Assembly: GCF_004331285.1 (NCBI RefSeq)
Contig: NZ_SJOH01000007.1
Span: 1 to 64,000, forward strand
From: Acinetobacter sp. ANC 3781
GTDB taxonomy: Bacteria > Pseudomonadota > Gammaproteobacteria > Pseudomonadales > Moraxellaceae
Length of the DNA: 64,000 nucleotides
Direction of reading: 5' to 3'
Part shown: positions 34,258 through 43,428 of the stretch, in pieces
Position numbering within the stretch: the first letter of the stretch is position 1
Layout of the letters: each line of letters starts with the position of its first letter
Made by a program: the position numbers and the translations under genes
The notes under the pieces: generated by a model
What the model was told of the DNA's origin: nothing
The model's input: only the letters and a program-made list of their open reading frames with translations
The model's database searches: none

Positions 34258-34478
34258 ATTGATTTACCTGATTTTATTTGTAACCATTTTACTGATTGAA
34301 AAACCTTAAGATAGAAAAAGATATTAAGAATAATCTCTATCGATCATTTTTTGATAAAACTCAAATACTCAAGATTTTATTTAAAATTAAGCATTTGTAT
34401 AGATTTGCGATGTTCTACTGGCAAAAAATTGACTTTAACGATAGCTTATTCATATCTATCTCATTGATCACTTATCTC

Positions 34479-35210
34479 ATGACTTTTCAAATCCATATGA
34501 TTGATGTCAAAAATCAATTACAAAACTATATTTGGTTGTTAGAACATACGCCGAGTAAAGAAGTGGTCGCAATTGATCCAACCGAAGCACATTTGGTAGA
34601 AGCATACTGTACAGAAAACAATTTGAAGCTGGGTCAGATCTGGCTGACCCACTGGCATAAAGATCATACCGGTGGTGTACCCGAACTTTTAATCAATCGC
34701 AATATTCCTGTCTATGGTCCACGTGAAGAATTAAGTAAAGTTCCTTTTATCAGCCATCCCCTGCAACACGAAGCCCATATTACTTTCCACGATTTAGATA
34801 TAGAGATCATTGCCGTACCGGGTCATACCCTAGGACATATCGTCTATTTTATCGAGGCTTTGGAGCTTGTTTTTTGCGGCGACACCCTTTTTGCGATGGG
34901 CTGTGGTCGGGTCTTTGAAGGTACATATGAGCAAATGTATCACTCACTTAATCGCTTAGCCGCTTTACCTGCGCAAACCAAAGTGTATTGCACACACGAA
35001 TATACCCTTTCAAATGCAAAATTTGCATTACACGCGGAACCGGACAATCTGGCGATCCAACAGCGTTTCGAAAAAGTTGAAGCTCAACGTATGCTCGGTC
35101 AATGTACACTACCGAGTACCATTGAGTTAGAATTAGACACCAATCCATTTTTACGAGTTGAAAGCGTTGAAGAATTCCAACGCCTAAGAGAGTTAAAAGA
35201 TCATTTTTAA
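34479..35210 (+). CDS. gloB: Hydroxyacylglutathione hydrolase-like MBL-fold enzyme
   Basis: A metallo-beta-lactamase-fold enzyme of about 243 residues. THWHKDHTGG is the di-zinc motif, and VPGHTLGHIVYF, FCGDTLFAMGCGRVFEGT and YCTHEYT supply the remaining ligands and the glyoxalase II-specific Cys/Gly loop. It hydrolyses S-lactoylglutathione in the second step of methylglyoxal detoxification. The frame stays open upstream to 34296, but those 61 residues are Lys/Ile/Phe-rich and unlike GloB, whose N-terminus matches from DVKNQLQNYIWLLEH. The ATG at 34479 is chosen on homology; 34497 is the next option. Confidence 0.85.
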   Translation: MTFQIHMIDVKNQLQNYIWLLEHTPSKEVVAIDPTEAHLVEAYCTENNLKLGQIWLTHWHKDHTGGVPELLINRNIPVYGPREELSKVPFISHPLQHEAHITFHDLDIEIIAVPGHTLGHIVYFIEALELVFCGDTLFAMGCGRVFEGTYEQMYHSLNRLAALPAQTKVYCTHEYTLSNAKFALHAEPDNLAIQQRFEKVEAQRMLGQCTLPSTIELELDTNPFLRVESVEEFQRLRELKDHF

Positions 35211-35234
35211 CAGTTAAAGCTGAAAAAACATGAT

Positions 35235-35507
35235 TTACAAAATCTGATGCATTTGTGCATAAGCATTAAGCTCAATTTGAGTCACCACACGTGTCATATT
35301 CATTTCATCAACACGAACCAACAGCAAGCCACCTAAAGCAGGTTGATAACGTCGAGCACTACCAAAAGGGGTATAAGACACTTTTGATTGTTCTGCAAAG
35401 ATCAGCCAATCTTCATGTCCCAACATAGCAGCAACAGGAGTTAAACCTTGTTGCTGCATATTTTGAATTTGATTCAATACATTTTGTTCAATGGTTTGTG
35501 AGGTCAT
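35235..35507 (-). CDS. Small conserved-looking hypothetical protein
   Basis: A 90-residue soluble protein with a helical N-terminus (TIEQNVLNQIQNMQQQG) and a beta-rich middle, SYTPFGSARRYQPALGGLLLVRVDEM. It has no signal peptide and no recognised family. It converges on the GloB-like gene, with 24 bases between stops. Confidence 0.65.
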   Translation of the reverse strand: MTSQTIEQNVLNQIQNMQQQGLTPVAAMLGHEDWLIFAEQSKVSYTPFGSARRYQPALGGLLLVRVDEMNMTRVVTQIELNAYAQMHQIL

Positions 35508-35981
35508 TTCAATCTAATCATCTTAATAAGTATTACGCCTAAGATATAATTTAAAATTTCCCAGTACGGCGCAATCTATTTTTTCGTTTTTTAACATAGC
35601 AAGTATTGTCATTTTTTTTGCAACTATTCAGTTATTTATAAAATAATAATGATTTCCCGCCCCCCGTTCAGTATTTCTAAACAATCCGAAGCAACAGCTC
35701 AAACATAGACACATTTAAACCACATTGAAAATTGTGTATAAATATTTCGACCTCAAAGACCTAAAAAATTCCGGTAAAATAAATAAAATTCATATAGTTA
35801 TATTGAAATTCAGGTCAAAAACCGGTTAAACCTTATCCATAATTCAGTTTTTATTTATGTATTTATTGCTCATAAAAAATACAAAATATTAATTTTATAA
35901 AAAACAACACAAAGTTGCCCTTTAAAAAAGAAGCTGTATCCCTATTATTATTTTAATACTGTAATGTATCTAATATACACA
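35508..35981. other. 474-base AT-rich gap, nothing recognised
   Basis: Very AT-rich spacer between divergent small genes. A short GC island (GATTTCCCGCCCCCCG, about 35651-35666) breaks it. It must contain the promoters of the flanking genes, but no convincing box, repeat or RNA was identified. Confidence 0.35.
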
Positions 35982-35993
35982 AGGAGTGCTCTC

Positions 35994-36197
35994 GTGAAGA
36001 AAGTTGTTAAAGCAAAAAATTTAATTGCGTTTCGCATCTGGTTAGAAAAATTAGGCTATTCGGTAAAATCATTAACCGACAATCGCGGTTTTACTTTTAG
36101 CTTTAAAAAAGAATATGGTTTGGTCACCTGTGATTTGGCGGGTAATTCACTGGCCCTACAACTTGGTGAAGAGTTTGAAGATCACTTAAAAGCTTAA
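35994..36197 (+). CDS. Small hypothetical protein (GTG start)
   Basis: A 67-residue protein from the GTG at 35994. The choice rests on the excellent AAGGAG (35982-35987) seven bases upstream; an in-frame ATG at 35964 would bury that site inside the gene. The product, VKKVVKAKNLIAFRIWLEKL then GYSVKSLTDNRGFTFSF, is basic at the start and looks like a small alpha-beta domain. No family was recognised. A clear terminator follows at 36281. Confidence 0.75.
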   Translation: MKKVVKAKNLIAFRIWLEKLGYSVKSLTDNRGFTFSFKKEYGLVTCDLAGNSLALQLGEEFEDHLKA

Positions 36198-36280
36198 AAA
36201 TATATCTCACTTTTGAATCGAGACAAAAGAATAAATTATTCAAAATATATTTTTAAAAACATCTTTTCAAACTAATCTTT

Positions 36281-36303
36281 AAAGCCCTCTTTTGGGCTTT
36301 TTT
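36281..36303 (+). terminator. Intrinsic terminator
   Basis: AAAGCCC (36281-36287) pairs with GGGCTTT (36294-36300), followed by a T run. It serves the small gene upstream. Confidence 0.85.
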
Positions 36304-36330
36304 ATTTTATCTTTCACTTTTTTTCAGGCA

Positions 36331-36358
36331 ATAAAAAAGCAAGGTATATACCTTGCTT
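36331..36358 (-). terminator. Terminator of the tRNA cluster
   Basis: A palindrome centred at 36347/36348 (arms AAGCAAGGTA/TACCTTGCTT) with a T6 run on the minus strand. It lies nine bases beyond the last tRNA gene. Confidence 0.88.
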
Positions 36359-36366
36359 TAATATGA

Positions 36367-36451
36367 TGGTGGGGACGGAGAGACTCGAACTCTCACACCT
36401 TGCGGCGCTGGAACCTAAATCCAGTGCGTCTACCAATTTCGCCACGTCCCC
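36367..36451 (-). tRNA. tRNA-Leu (anticodon UAG), copy A
   Basis: An 85-nucleotide class II tRNA with encoded CCA. The acceptor stem GGGGACG pairs with CGTCCCC and the discriminator is A. The anticodon arm is CTGGA-TTTAGGT-TCCAG (anticodon TAG). A long variable arm and the GTTCGAGTC T loop are present. It is base-for-base identical to copy B at 36599-36683. Confidence 0.96.
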
Positions 36452-36491
36452 ATCAGGGTACTAACATACTAGTGTTAGATTTTTTAAAACT

Positions 36492-36565
36492 TGGCAGAGG
36501 ATCAAGGACTCGAACCTTGACGAACGGTTTTGGAGACCGTCATGCTACCATTACACCAATCCTCT
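36492..36565 (-). tRNA. tRNA-Trp (anticodon CCA)
   Basis: A 74-nucleotide tRNA with encoded CCA. The acceptor stem AGAGGAT pairs with ATCCTCT, giving A1-U72 and discriminator G73 as in bacterial tRNA-Trp. The anticodon arm is ACGGT-CTCCAAA-ACCGT. The T arm CAAGG/CCTTG is perfect. The D stem is short and includes a G-U pair, which is somewhat unusual. It sits between two identical tRNA-Leu genes. Confidence 0.85.
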
Positions 36566-36598
36566 ATAGCCTTATTACCAAACAAGTTTGATAATAAT

Positions 36599-36683
36599 TG
36601 GTGGGGACGGAGAGACTCGAACTCTCACACCTTGCGGCGCTGGAACCTAAATCCAGTGCGTCTACCAATTTCGCCACGTCCCC
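36599..36683 (-). tRNA. tRNA-Leu (anticodon UAG), copy B
   Basis: Identical to copy A over all 85 bases, including CCA. It is the first gene of the three-tRNA transcript. The pair flanks tRNA-Trp as 85-bp direct repeats 232 bases apart. Confidence 0.96.
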
Positions 36684-36790
36684 AATGGCTGTGTATATTA
36701 TAGAGATCGTTTCCCGATGACAAGACCTTTTTATGAAAAATCCACTTGTTTGTTTAAATAAAAAACAAAAGCGGTTTTTTTGTATTTTTC

Positions 36791-37648
36791 TTAAGCATTT
36801 TCAGGGATTAAGCACTGTTTTACAGCGTGAATACTGGTAAATCTTTGCTCTTTTTGCTTTGCCAACATGCCTGATAGAAACTTTTTAAAATGTATTAAAT
36901 GATCTGGAAGCTCAATACTTAACCGCTGGCAATGTAAATAGGCCCAATCTTGATAATTTTCTGCTGTTAAACGCTTCCCTGCTAGCCATTCATAAAAAAT
37001 AATTCCTAATGCATATATGTCGGTTTGTACGTTTTTTTCTGTAAAATGAAAAAGTTCTGGTGCCATATAGCGTGGAGTTGCAGTCAGACTTTGCATTTTT
37101 TGGGATACCTCGACTTTTTGAGCCTGTTCAAAATCAATCAAACACACACGTTGCTGGTATAGGACAAAATGTTCCTGCTTTAAATCGGCATGAATCCAGC
37201 CGAATTGATGTAACTGATCAATCACATCTAGTACTTTTAACAACGTCTTTTTAATCTCATTCAGCGACATGCCAGCACACTCCCCAAATGGTGATTCTGC
37301 ATGGCTCAAAATCAATGCAGATGATCTTAACCCTTTTTGCTGAGATACAATTTTAAAGTGAGGAATCACTTGAAAGGGTAATAAAAAATCAGGTATGTTG
37401 CTTGAAGAATGGGATTGATCTACAAATTGCTGATAAAAAGCCAATTCATTTAAAAATCCAGCTTCACAACTTTGATTCACATTGCATGCTTGTGTTTTTA
37501 ACCAGTAGTGCTGCTGCTGATATTCAAAGGTATATAAACAACGCCCAAAAGTTAAACTTTTAGGTTTGGTCTTTTGAATCAAATTACAGCTATGAAGGTC
37601 TTCAATATTAAACTGCAATAAATTCTGCTTCTTTTTGCGCTGGATCAT
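36791..37648 (-). CDS. Protein-kinase-like protein
   Basis: A 285-residue kinase-fold protein. The N-lobe is short and lacks a glycine-rich loop, though Lys51 (YWLKT) could be the ATP lysine. The catalytic loop is HADLKQEHF (Asp155), the metal motif is IDFE in place of DFG (Asp172), the activation segment ends TPRYMAPE, and TDIYALGIIFYEWL follows as in Ser/Thr kinases. It is therefore probably catalytic but divergent. Its start overlaps the end of the patatin gene by 41 bases on the same strand, so the two are translationally linked. The substrate is unknown. Confidence 0.82.
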   Translation of the reverse strand: MIQRKKKQNLLQFNIEDLHSCNLIQKTKPKSLTFGRCLYTFEYQQQHYWLKTQACNVNQSCEAGFLNELAFYQQFVDQSHSSSNIPDFLLPFQVIPHFKIVSQQKGLRSSALILSHAESPFGECAGMSLNEIKKTLLKVLDVIDQLHQFGWIHADLKQEHFVLYQQRVCLIDFEQAQKVEVSQKMQSLTATPRYMAPELFHFTEKNVQTDIYALGIIFYEWLAGKRLTAENYQDWAYLHCQRLSIELPDHLIHFKKFLSGMLAKQKEQRFTSIHAVKQCLIPENA

Positions 37649-39119
37649 CTTGATAGCTTAAAATTTCCAAACAGTGCTGAATGGTTTTCCCTACACGGGC
37701 ATGTGTTTCAATCGAAGATATTTTAGGCCAGGTCGCCCGCTCACCCTCGCGTTGTAACAATTTAAACAAATAGGGTCGCGGGTTTTGAAACATATAACTA
37801 TAGTGTCGCAAGCTATAGTCACCGACAATATTCAAATCGCCATAATATCCTTGATCAATCACACCAAAACCATGATCGAGCAATCGTCGAACCGGGGGGA
37901 TTTTTCCAACCCGATCCCGGGTAAAGTCCATAATGCCTTTGGTAATCACCTTCCCCTGACGACGAATAATCCGTTCTGGCCAACTCAATAGATCTCGACG
38001 GTGACGTTCTGCATCACTTTGCATAAACGGCACAATATGGGGGTTAACCTGACTGGCGATGGTGTAATTTAAATTATACAACCTAGCCATTTTCTCTTGA
38101 GGGAAATCACTACGTACACTGCCGTCTACCCAGCGTGTATCTGCCATATAAGGCGTTAATTGACCATTTTGACGTTTACTGGTGAGTTTAACCGGTGGAA
38201 ATAAAATCGGAACTGCACAGGAGGCCAATACTGCACTCCAAACCAGCAAATCTGGCGAAGTGTAGGCATTCATAATCCGGGCTTCTTGTGAAGCATCATA
38301 TGGGGCAACAGCCACATTAATATGCAAACCAGAGCTTTTAAAAGCTTCTTCAAAGGTCACATCTCCCAAATTTTCAACCAAGAATTTCTTTAGGTACATC
38401 ACATCGGCAAAACCACCGTTACCCTTTAAAATTTCGCTGAATTTACGAAAATGAAAAGCTTCACTAAAAAAGTTTTCACCATTTAAAAGACCGGAAATAT
38501 CTGACGGTTTTGAGGTTCCCAACATTGCCGTCATAATTGCACCCGCGCTCGAACCCGATATCACCTTAGGCATTAAATCTTGTTCAAGGAGCGCTTTACA
38601 TACTCCTGTATGAAACAGCCCCAATGTTGCACCACCTGAAAACATGATCGCAGGTTGACCATATGCTTTTTTACAATGCTGAAAAAATTTAATTTTTTCA
38701 GTTAAACATAAGCAAGAACAAGCATCTGAAGCGATGTAAGCAAGACTTGCACTGACTTCTTCCACATAGTCTTCTATGATTTTTTTTGTCCCCACATATG
38801 TGGCAGTAAACAACATCGGATTTGCAATATTGGCAATATCATAGCTTAAACCTTCACGCAATATGTACATGAGATCTTCAGTACGTTTTTGAAAACGGTA
38901 GCGTTTTAAACGGTTTAATCGCTCGGAAATAATTTCAGCATCAAAATAAGGTGAGCAATTATCATATTTCCATTCTTGAGCACCTGTTTCTTCATCTATT
39001 TCCAGTGCGATGCTTTTCCATTCTTCATATGTTTCAGCTGTTTCAAGTTGGCGCTTTAATTTTTTTATGCGATACGCTTGATGTGGATTAATATCTTGGG
39101 TGAAATCTTTAAATAACAT
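37608..39119 (-). CDS. Patatin-like phospholipase with DUF3336 N-terminus
   Basis: A 503-residue lipase-like protein. Residues 1-150 form the DUF3336 helical region (KLKRQLETAETYEEWKSIAL). The patatin domain carries the oxyanion loop SGGATLGLFHTGV, the nucleophile GSSAG (Ser191) and the catalytic dyad partner WVDGSV (Asp332). It would release fatty acids from phospholipids or acylglycerols, probably at the inner membrane face because no signal peptide is present. The kinase-like gene overlaps its 3' end, an unusual partnership. DUF3336 patatins include eukaryotic triacylglycerol lipases. Confidence 0.92.
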   Translation of the reverse strand: MLFKDFTQDINPHQAYRIKKLKRQLETAETYEEWKSIALEIDEETGAQEWKYDNCSPYFDAEIISERLNRLKRYRFQKRTEDLMYILREGLSYDIANIANPMLFTATYVGTKKIIEDYVEEVSASLAYIASDACSCLCLTEKIKFFQHCKKAYGQPAIMFSGGATLGLFHTGVCKALLEQDLMPKVISGSSAGAIMTAMLGTSKPSDISGLLNGENFFSEAFHFRKFSEILKGNGGFADVMYLKKFLVENLGDVTFEEAFKSSGLHINVAVAPYDASQEARIMNAYTSPDLLVWSAVLASCAVPILFPPVKLTSKRQNGQLTPYMADTRWVDGSVRSDFPQEKMARLYNLNYTIASQVNPHIVPFMQSDAERHRRDLLSWPERIIRRQGKVITKGIMDFTRDRVGKIPPVRRLLDHGFGVIDQGYYGDLNIVGDYSLRHYSYMFQNPRPYLFKLLQREGERATWPKISSIETHARVGKTIQHCLEILSYQDDPAQKEAEFIAV

Positions 39120-39305
39120 ATCTATCCCTCAAACACTTTCATTTTTATTCATTATTCATGATAAGACATCACGCATAACATTGACAGAAAACTCAGCGGA
39201 TTATCACTGCAAAAATGCCTATTCCCTTGGCAAAACACGACTAATTGATATACAGTTCTTGAATAAAACCATCCTTTTACTTTTACATGTATAAGCTGAA
39301 CCATC

Positions 39306-40178
39306 ATGGCAACAATTGATTTACCTGAGCATATCTTACAAGCACTTTCTACTGTACTCCAACAACTACAGCAAAATTTACCAGAACTGAAACAAGCGAC
39401 CGACTTTTCAGCCTCTGCTTATAAATGGCAAGACAAACAATTAATCGCCATTCAACAGCCCAAGAAGATGTATTTGAATGATTTAAAAGGCATTGAAAGA
39501 CAAAAAGAAAAAGTCATCCAAAATACGCTGCAATTTTTAAAAGGCTTACCTGCTAATGATGTTTTACTTACCGGCTCACGTGGTACCGGTAAATCTTCTA
39601 TTGTTCGCGCCCTGCTCACCCAATATGAGTCGGAAGGTTTACGTTTAATTGAAATTGAACGTGATGATTTATCCGACCTCCCTCTCATTCAGAAGCTGAT
39701 TGAAAACCGGCCGGAAAAGTTTATTGTCTATTGTGATGATTTAGCCTTCAATGCAGAAGATGAAAATTATCGTAGCCTAAAAAGTGTTCTAGATGGTTCA
39801 TTACAATCTGGTTCGAGTAATTTTATTATTTATGCAACCAGTAACCGCCGTCATTTGCTGCCAGAGTTTATGCATGAAAATACGCCGGTAACGCGCGTGG
39901 ATGTTCCGCAATATACAGAGCTTCACCCTCAAGAAGCGATTGAAGAAAAAATTTCATTGTCAGACCGTTTCGGAATGTGGCTATCTTTTTACCCCATGGA
40001 TCAGAACTTGTATTTAGAAATTGTTGAGCATTATTTAGCAAAAGCCAATATGCCAATGGATGATTTTACACGTGCTGAAGCATTACGTTGGTGTCAGGCT
40101 CGTGGGCAGCGTTCGGGACGTGCAGCGTATCAGTTTTCTAAACACTGGATTGGCTCGCAGCAGTTAAAATCATTATAA
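39306..40178 (+). CDS. DUF815 family ATPase
   Basis: A 290-residue AAA-like ATPase of the DUF815 family. Walker A is LLTGSRGTGKSS, Walker B is FIVYCDDLAF, and a sensor-like IYATSNRRHLLPE follows. The closing RAALRWCQARGQRSGRAAYQF segment is the family's C-terminal signature. Such proteins resemble loader or remodelling ATPases of the DnaC/IstB type, but no partner is known. It is divergent from the patatin gene and has no operon partner. Confidence 0.88.
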   Translation: MATIDLPEHILQALSTVLQQLQQNLPELKQATDFSASAYKWQDKQLIAIQQPKKMYLNDLKGIERQKEKVIQNTLQFLKGLPANDVLLTGSRGTGKSSIVRALLTQYESEGLRLIEIERDDLSDLPLIQKLIENRPEKFIVYCDDLAFNAEDENYRSLKSVLDGSLQSGSSNFIIYATSNRRHLLPEFMHENTPVTRVDVPQYTELHPQEAIEEKISLSDRFGMWLSFYPMDQNLYLEIVEHYLAKANMPMDDFTRAEALRWCQARGQRSGRAAYQFSKHWIGSQQLKSL

Positions 40179-40495
40179 GCTTTTATGATTTAGCCACTTT
40201 TCAATCCTTTATTAAATACTGAACCAAAATAATGAGCTAAGCTCTACCTCAAGATGACATTAGATTTTTATTGCGGTTCTTAAGGTTTGTAAAAATTCCG
40301 GATTATTTATGCTTCCAGATTCTCCCCTAAATGACTTGATTTATTTTATTTGGACAATATAAACAGCGGTTGTTATGTCCAGTGCAATTTAGACATATCA
40401 AAGCCCATAAAAATGCTTCAAACTCTGCAAAATCTCTTGAGAGTCATGAATAGTGCTCATTATTCATAAGACTCACACACTTAAGGAATCTCCCA
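40179..40495. other. 317-base gap, weak dyad only
   Basis: A weak AT-rich dyad, AAATCAT/ATGATTT (about 40168-40192), overlaps the preceding stop codon and might end that transcript. The rest is AT-rich spacer with an AAGGAATC ribosome site just before the next gene. No RNA or gene was recognised. Confidence 0.35.
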
Positions 40496-41062
40496 ATGAC
40501 CGATAACCAACAAGATTCATTAACACCTAAGTCTGAAGCTCCCTCATTTTCACGCAGCTTCGACTTTTCACTCGACTTTGAAAAGATTAATTTTAGAAAG
40601 CGTCCAGAGTTATATCGCATTGGTCGTGGTGAAGAAGGTGTTTTATTAGTTGAACCCTATAAATCTGAAATTTCACCGTTTTGGCAATTTGAAGATGAAG
40701 CTCAAGCCACTGAAAGTAGTAGCAAGATTTTTGCCTTATTTTTAGATTATTTAGAGAAAAATGATTTTGTTGGTGCAGACATGGCAAGAAAGTTTTTGCT
40801 CATGGGCTATACTCGTGCGCGTCGTTATGCAAATCATAAAAAAGGTACCCACAAAACCGGCCGAAAAAATAAAGGCGCTACCCCTAAAGTTAAAGTAGCA
40901 CTCAATGATGCCGTTACAACTGAAAAACAGCCACGTAGCACTGAAGATCAGGTCAAAGCTGCTGTCGCGAAAATTTTTAAAGATAAAAGCGATCAAGCAA
41001 AATTAAATCCAAAATACATTGAGCTTAAAGAACAATTCAACGAGTTGATCCGTCAGGATTAA
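40496..41062 (+). CDS. DUF4385 domain protein
   Basis: A 188-residue protein. Its centre matches the DUF4385 family: RPELYRIGRGEEGVLLVEPYK, then FWQFEDEAQATESS, FLDYLEKNDFVGADMARKFL and MGYTRARRYANHKKG. The C-terminal third is Lys-rich and looks extended or disordered before a final helix, KDKSDQAKLNPKYIELKEQF. The RRYANHK motif and high positive charge suggest nucleic-acid contact, but the family has no known function. The terminator at 41103 closes the gene. Confidence 0.85.
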   Translation: MTDNQQDSLTPKSEAPSFSRSFDFSLDFEKINFRKRPELYRIGRGEEGVLLVEPYKSEISPFWQFEDEAQATESSSKIFALFLDYLEKNDFVGADMARKFLLMGYTRARRYANHKKGTHKTGRKNKGATPKVKVALNDAVTTEKQPRSTEDQVKAAVAKIFKDKSDQAKLNPKYIELKEQFNELIRQD

Positions 41063-41102
41063 TTGAATACTGTAATTGCACTCTCAATGAGAGTTAACTC
41101 TT

Positions 41103-41141
41103 AAAAGAGCAATTTTAAATTTACAAATTGCTCTTTTTTTT
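41103..41141 (+). terminator. Intrinsic terminator after the DUF4385 gene
   Basis: A long stem, AAGAGCAATTT with AAATTGCTCTT, is followed by a T run on the plus strand. Confidence 0.9.
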
Positions 41142-41235
41142 ATCTAAAAGCATTTTCAACCTGTCTAGGTTTATAGCTTTATTCTACTAATTCAAGTTAA
41201 AGGCTGTTTTAACTTTTATGATTTAAACAATTTTT

Positions 41236-42186
41236 CTAGATTTTATGATATTCAGATTTAATTTGACGTTTATGCTCAAACATTTTTTTATCTGCTTCGG
41301 CAGCCGCTTTGAATAGCCCTTGTGCAGGCTGTCGCATGGCTACGCCAATTGCCGCACCGATTTTTGCCTGTGTCAGAGCATGTATAAGACGACTCATGAG
41401 TATTTCCACTCCGACCTCATCATTTTCTACGCTTAAAATTACAAATTCATCCCCACCTAGACGTGCCACAATATCATTGCTACGTGCAGTATGTTTGAGT
41501 ACTTGGGCCGCCTGCTGAATTAATTCATCTCCGTAATCGTGCCCGAGACTGTCATTCACTTTCTTGAGATCATTCAGATCAATAAAGAAAACTGCAGCAG
41601 GATGTCCATAACGCTTGCAACGCTCTTCTTCTGTAGTGACCAATCTTTCCCACGCCCGGCGGTTATATAAGCCAGTCAAACCATCCATAAGCGCTTCAGC
41701 TTCTAGACGCTCATGCTGACGAATTTGTTCATTTTGACGCAGTTCAGCTTGCAGAATACTGCTTAATAAATTACCGAATAATTCAATCAGCTCTATATCC
41801 TGAATAATGGCTTCAGATTTTTCTTGAGGATCGATGGCGCAAAGTGTACCGAACAAGCTACCATCTTCATGGATCAGCGGTTGACCGATGTAGGATTTAA
41901 TACTGACTTGCTGGTTAATCGGGGCAGTCGCATATAAAGGAATCTCTTTTGAACGAGGCGCAATTTTAGGGCCTTTACCCGCAATCATATGAAAACAAAA
42001 TGAATCTGCCCACTGAAATACTTGCCCCGGTTGAACATTATAACCATGGTCTTCACTCTGGAGTACAATCCAGTCTTTACCTTCGACTCGGGTAATCATC
42101 CATAAATTAAATCCGAAACGTTTATATAAAAACTTGAGAACAGCTTGACCGGCGTCTTGAAAGCTTCTGAAATTTATATTATCCAT
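41236..42186 (-). CDS. GAF-GGDEF diguanylate cyclase
   Basis: A 316-residue soluble protein. A GAF sensor domain occupies about 10-150 (YIGQPLIHEDGSLFGTLCAID), a coiled linker about 148-165, and a GGDEF domain 165-310 (DGLTGLYNRRAWE). The active-site motif GGDEF is intact at 244-248, and an inhibitory I-site RxxD (RSND, 235-238) sits five residues before it, so the enzyme should make cyclic di-GMP and be subject to product inhibition. The ligand of the GAF domain is unknown. No EAL domain is present. Confidence 0.92.
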   Translation of the reverse strand: MDNINFRSFQDAGQAVLKFLYKRFGFNLWMITRVEGKDWIVLQSEDHGYNVQPGQVFQWADSFCFHMIAGKGPKIAPRSKEIPLYATAPINQQVSIKSYIGQPLIHEDGSLFGTLCAIDPQEKSEAIIQDIELIELFGNLLSSILQAELRQNEQIRQHERLEAEALMDGLTGLYNRRAWERLVTTEEERCKRYGHPAAVFFIDLNDLKKVNDSLGHDYGDELIQQAAQVLKHTARSNDIVARLGGDEFVILSVENDEVGVEILMSRLIHALTQAKIGAAIGVAMRQPAQGLFKAAAEADKKMFEHKRQIKSEYHKI

Positions 42187-42335
42187 CCAAAATAAACCTA
42201 TGCTTATGATCCCAAAAAATTATTTATCTGTTTTAATTCAGAATATTTTCTGAATTCATTAGAACTTATCATGAATATAAAATCTAGCCATATAAACTCA
42301 TATCGACTTATTCTTCACTAAAATACTTAAAAGTA

Positions 42336-42360
42336 AAAAGAGGCTAGATAGCCTCTTTTT
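42336..42360 (-). terminator. Terminator after tsaD
   Basis: AAAAGAGGCT (42336-42345) pairs with AGCCTCTTTT (42350-42359) around AGAT; a T run follows on the minus strand. Confidence 0.88.
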
Positions 42361-42372
42361 AAGTAACCCTAT

Positions 42373-43389
42373 TTAAGCTTGTGCAGGATTAGTCAATTCC
42401 GTCATCGGCCAACGTGGTGTCGTTGTTACCGACAATCCATCGTGCTGTCCTGCTTTTAAACGTTGGTAACCTGCAAATGCAATCATTGCACCGTTATCGG
42501 TACATAATGCAGGTTCTGCATAATAAACTTGTGCTTGGATTTTTGCCAAACCTGCTTCCAAGCGCTCACGTAAACGTTGGTTGGCACTCACCCCCCCCGC
42601 AATCACTAAACGTTTTAACCCGGTTTGTTTGAGTGCTTTGATCGATTTTTTTACCAATGTATCCACTAAGGCTTCTTGGAAGGATGCCGCAATATCAGCT
42701 TCACGGTTTTGACCTTCAACTTTTTTCAATTGAATTGAAACCGCTGTTTTTAAACCACTAAATGAAAAGTCTAAGCCCTGATGCAACATTGGACGCGGAA
42801 AATCAAACGCTGTTGCACTGCCTTGCAATGCCAATTTTGAAATATTGGGCCCACCCGGATAGGCCAAGCCCATCATTTTCGCGACTTTATCAAAGGCTTC
42901 ACCCGCGGCATCATCAATCGATTCACCAAGCAATTCATATTGACCAATACCGTGCGCAGCCATGAGCTGTGTATGGCCACCGGAGACCAATAAAGCGACA
43001 AACGGAAATTCTGGGGGGGTCGCAGATAATAAAGGCGCAAGCATATGACCTTCCATATGATGCACACCAATGGCCGGTTTATTTAAGGCAAATGCTAAAG
43101 TACGGCCAAACAATGCACCTGTCATTAATGCGCCCATCAAGCCTGGTCCACGGGTATAGGCAATCGCATCAATTTGTGATTTTTTGATATTACTTTGTTC
43201 AAGCAACTGATTCATTAAAGGAATTAATTTTCTTACATGGTCACGTGAAGCCAGTTCAGGAACAACACCACCATATTCTGCATGCAGTTTAATCTGACTA
43301 TATAAAACTTGTCCTATCAAGCCGACTTCACTGTCATAAAGTGCTAATCCTGTTTCATCACAAGAAGTTTCTAAGCCAAGAACGATCAT
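42373..43389 (-). CDS. tsaD: tRNA N6-adenosine threonylcarbamoyltransferase
   Basis: A 338-residue ASKHA-fold enzyme that transfers threonylcarbamoyl to A37 of ANN-decoding tRNAs, working with TsaB and TsaE. It starts [12 protein letters not shown]; the metal-binding histidines are in [13 protein letters not shown], and the nucleotide loops [26 protein letters not shown] and [12 protein letters not shown] are intact. It is divergent from rpsU, the classical arrangement in gammaproteobacteria. A good promoter lies upstream. Confidence 0.97.
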   Translation of the reverse strand: MIVLGLETSCDETGLALYDSEVGLIGQVLYSQIKLHAEYGGVVPELASRDHVRKLIPLMNQLLEQSNIKKSQIDAIAYTRGPGLMGALMTGALFGRTLAFALNKPAIGVHHMEGHMLAPLLSATPPEFPFVALLVSGGHTQLMAAHGIGQYELLGESIDDAAGEAFDKVAKMMGLAYPGGPNISKLALQGSATAFDFPRPMLHQGLDFSFSGLKTAVSIQLKKVEGQNREADIAASFQEALVDTLVKKSIKALKQTGLKRLVIAGGVSANQRLRERLEAGLAKIQAQVYYAEPALCTDNGAMIAFAGYQRLKAGQHDGLSVTTTPRWPMTELTNPAQA

Positions 43390-43428
43390 TAAACTGCCTT
43401 TTACCCGTATCTAAATATTGCTAAAGCT

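Noticed and set aside
36367..36683. tRNA cluster as a mobile-element attachment site
   Set aside because: No integrase, no atypical gene block and no partial tRNA repeat is seen on either side; the repeated 85-mer is a complete second tRNA gene.
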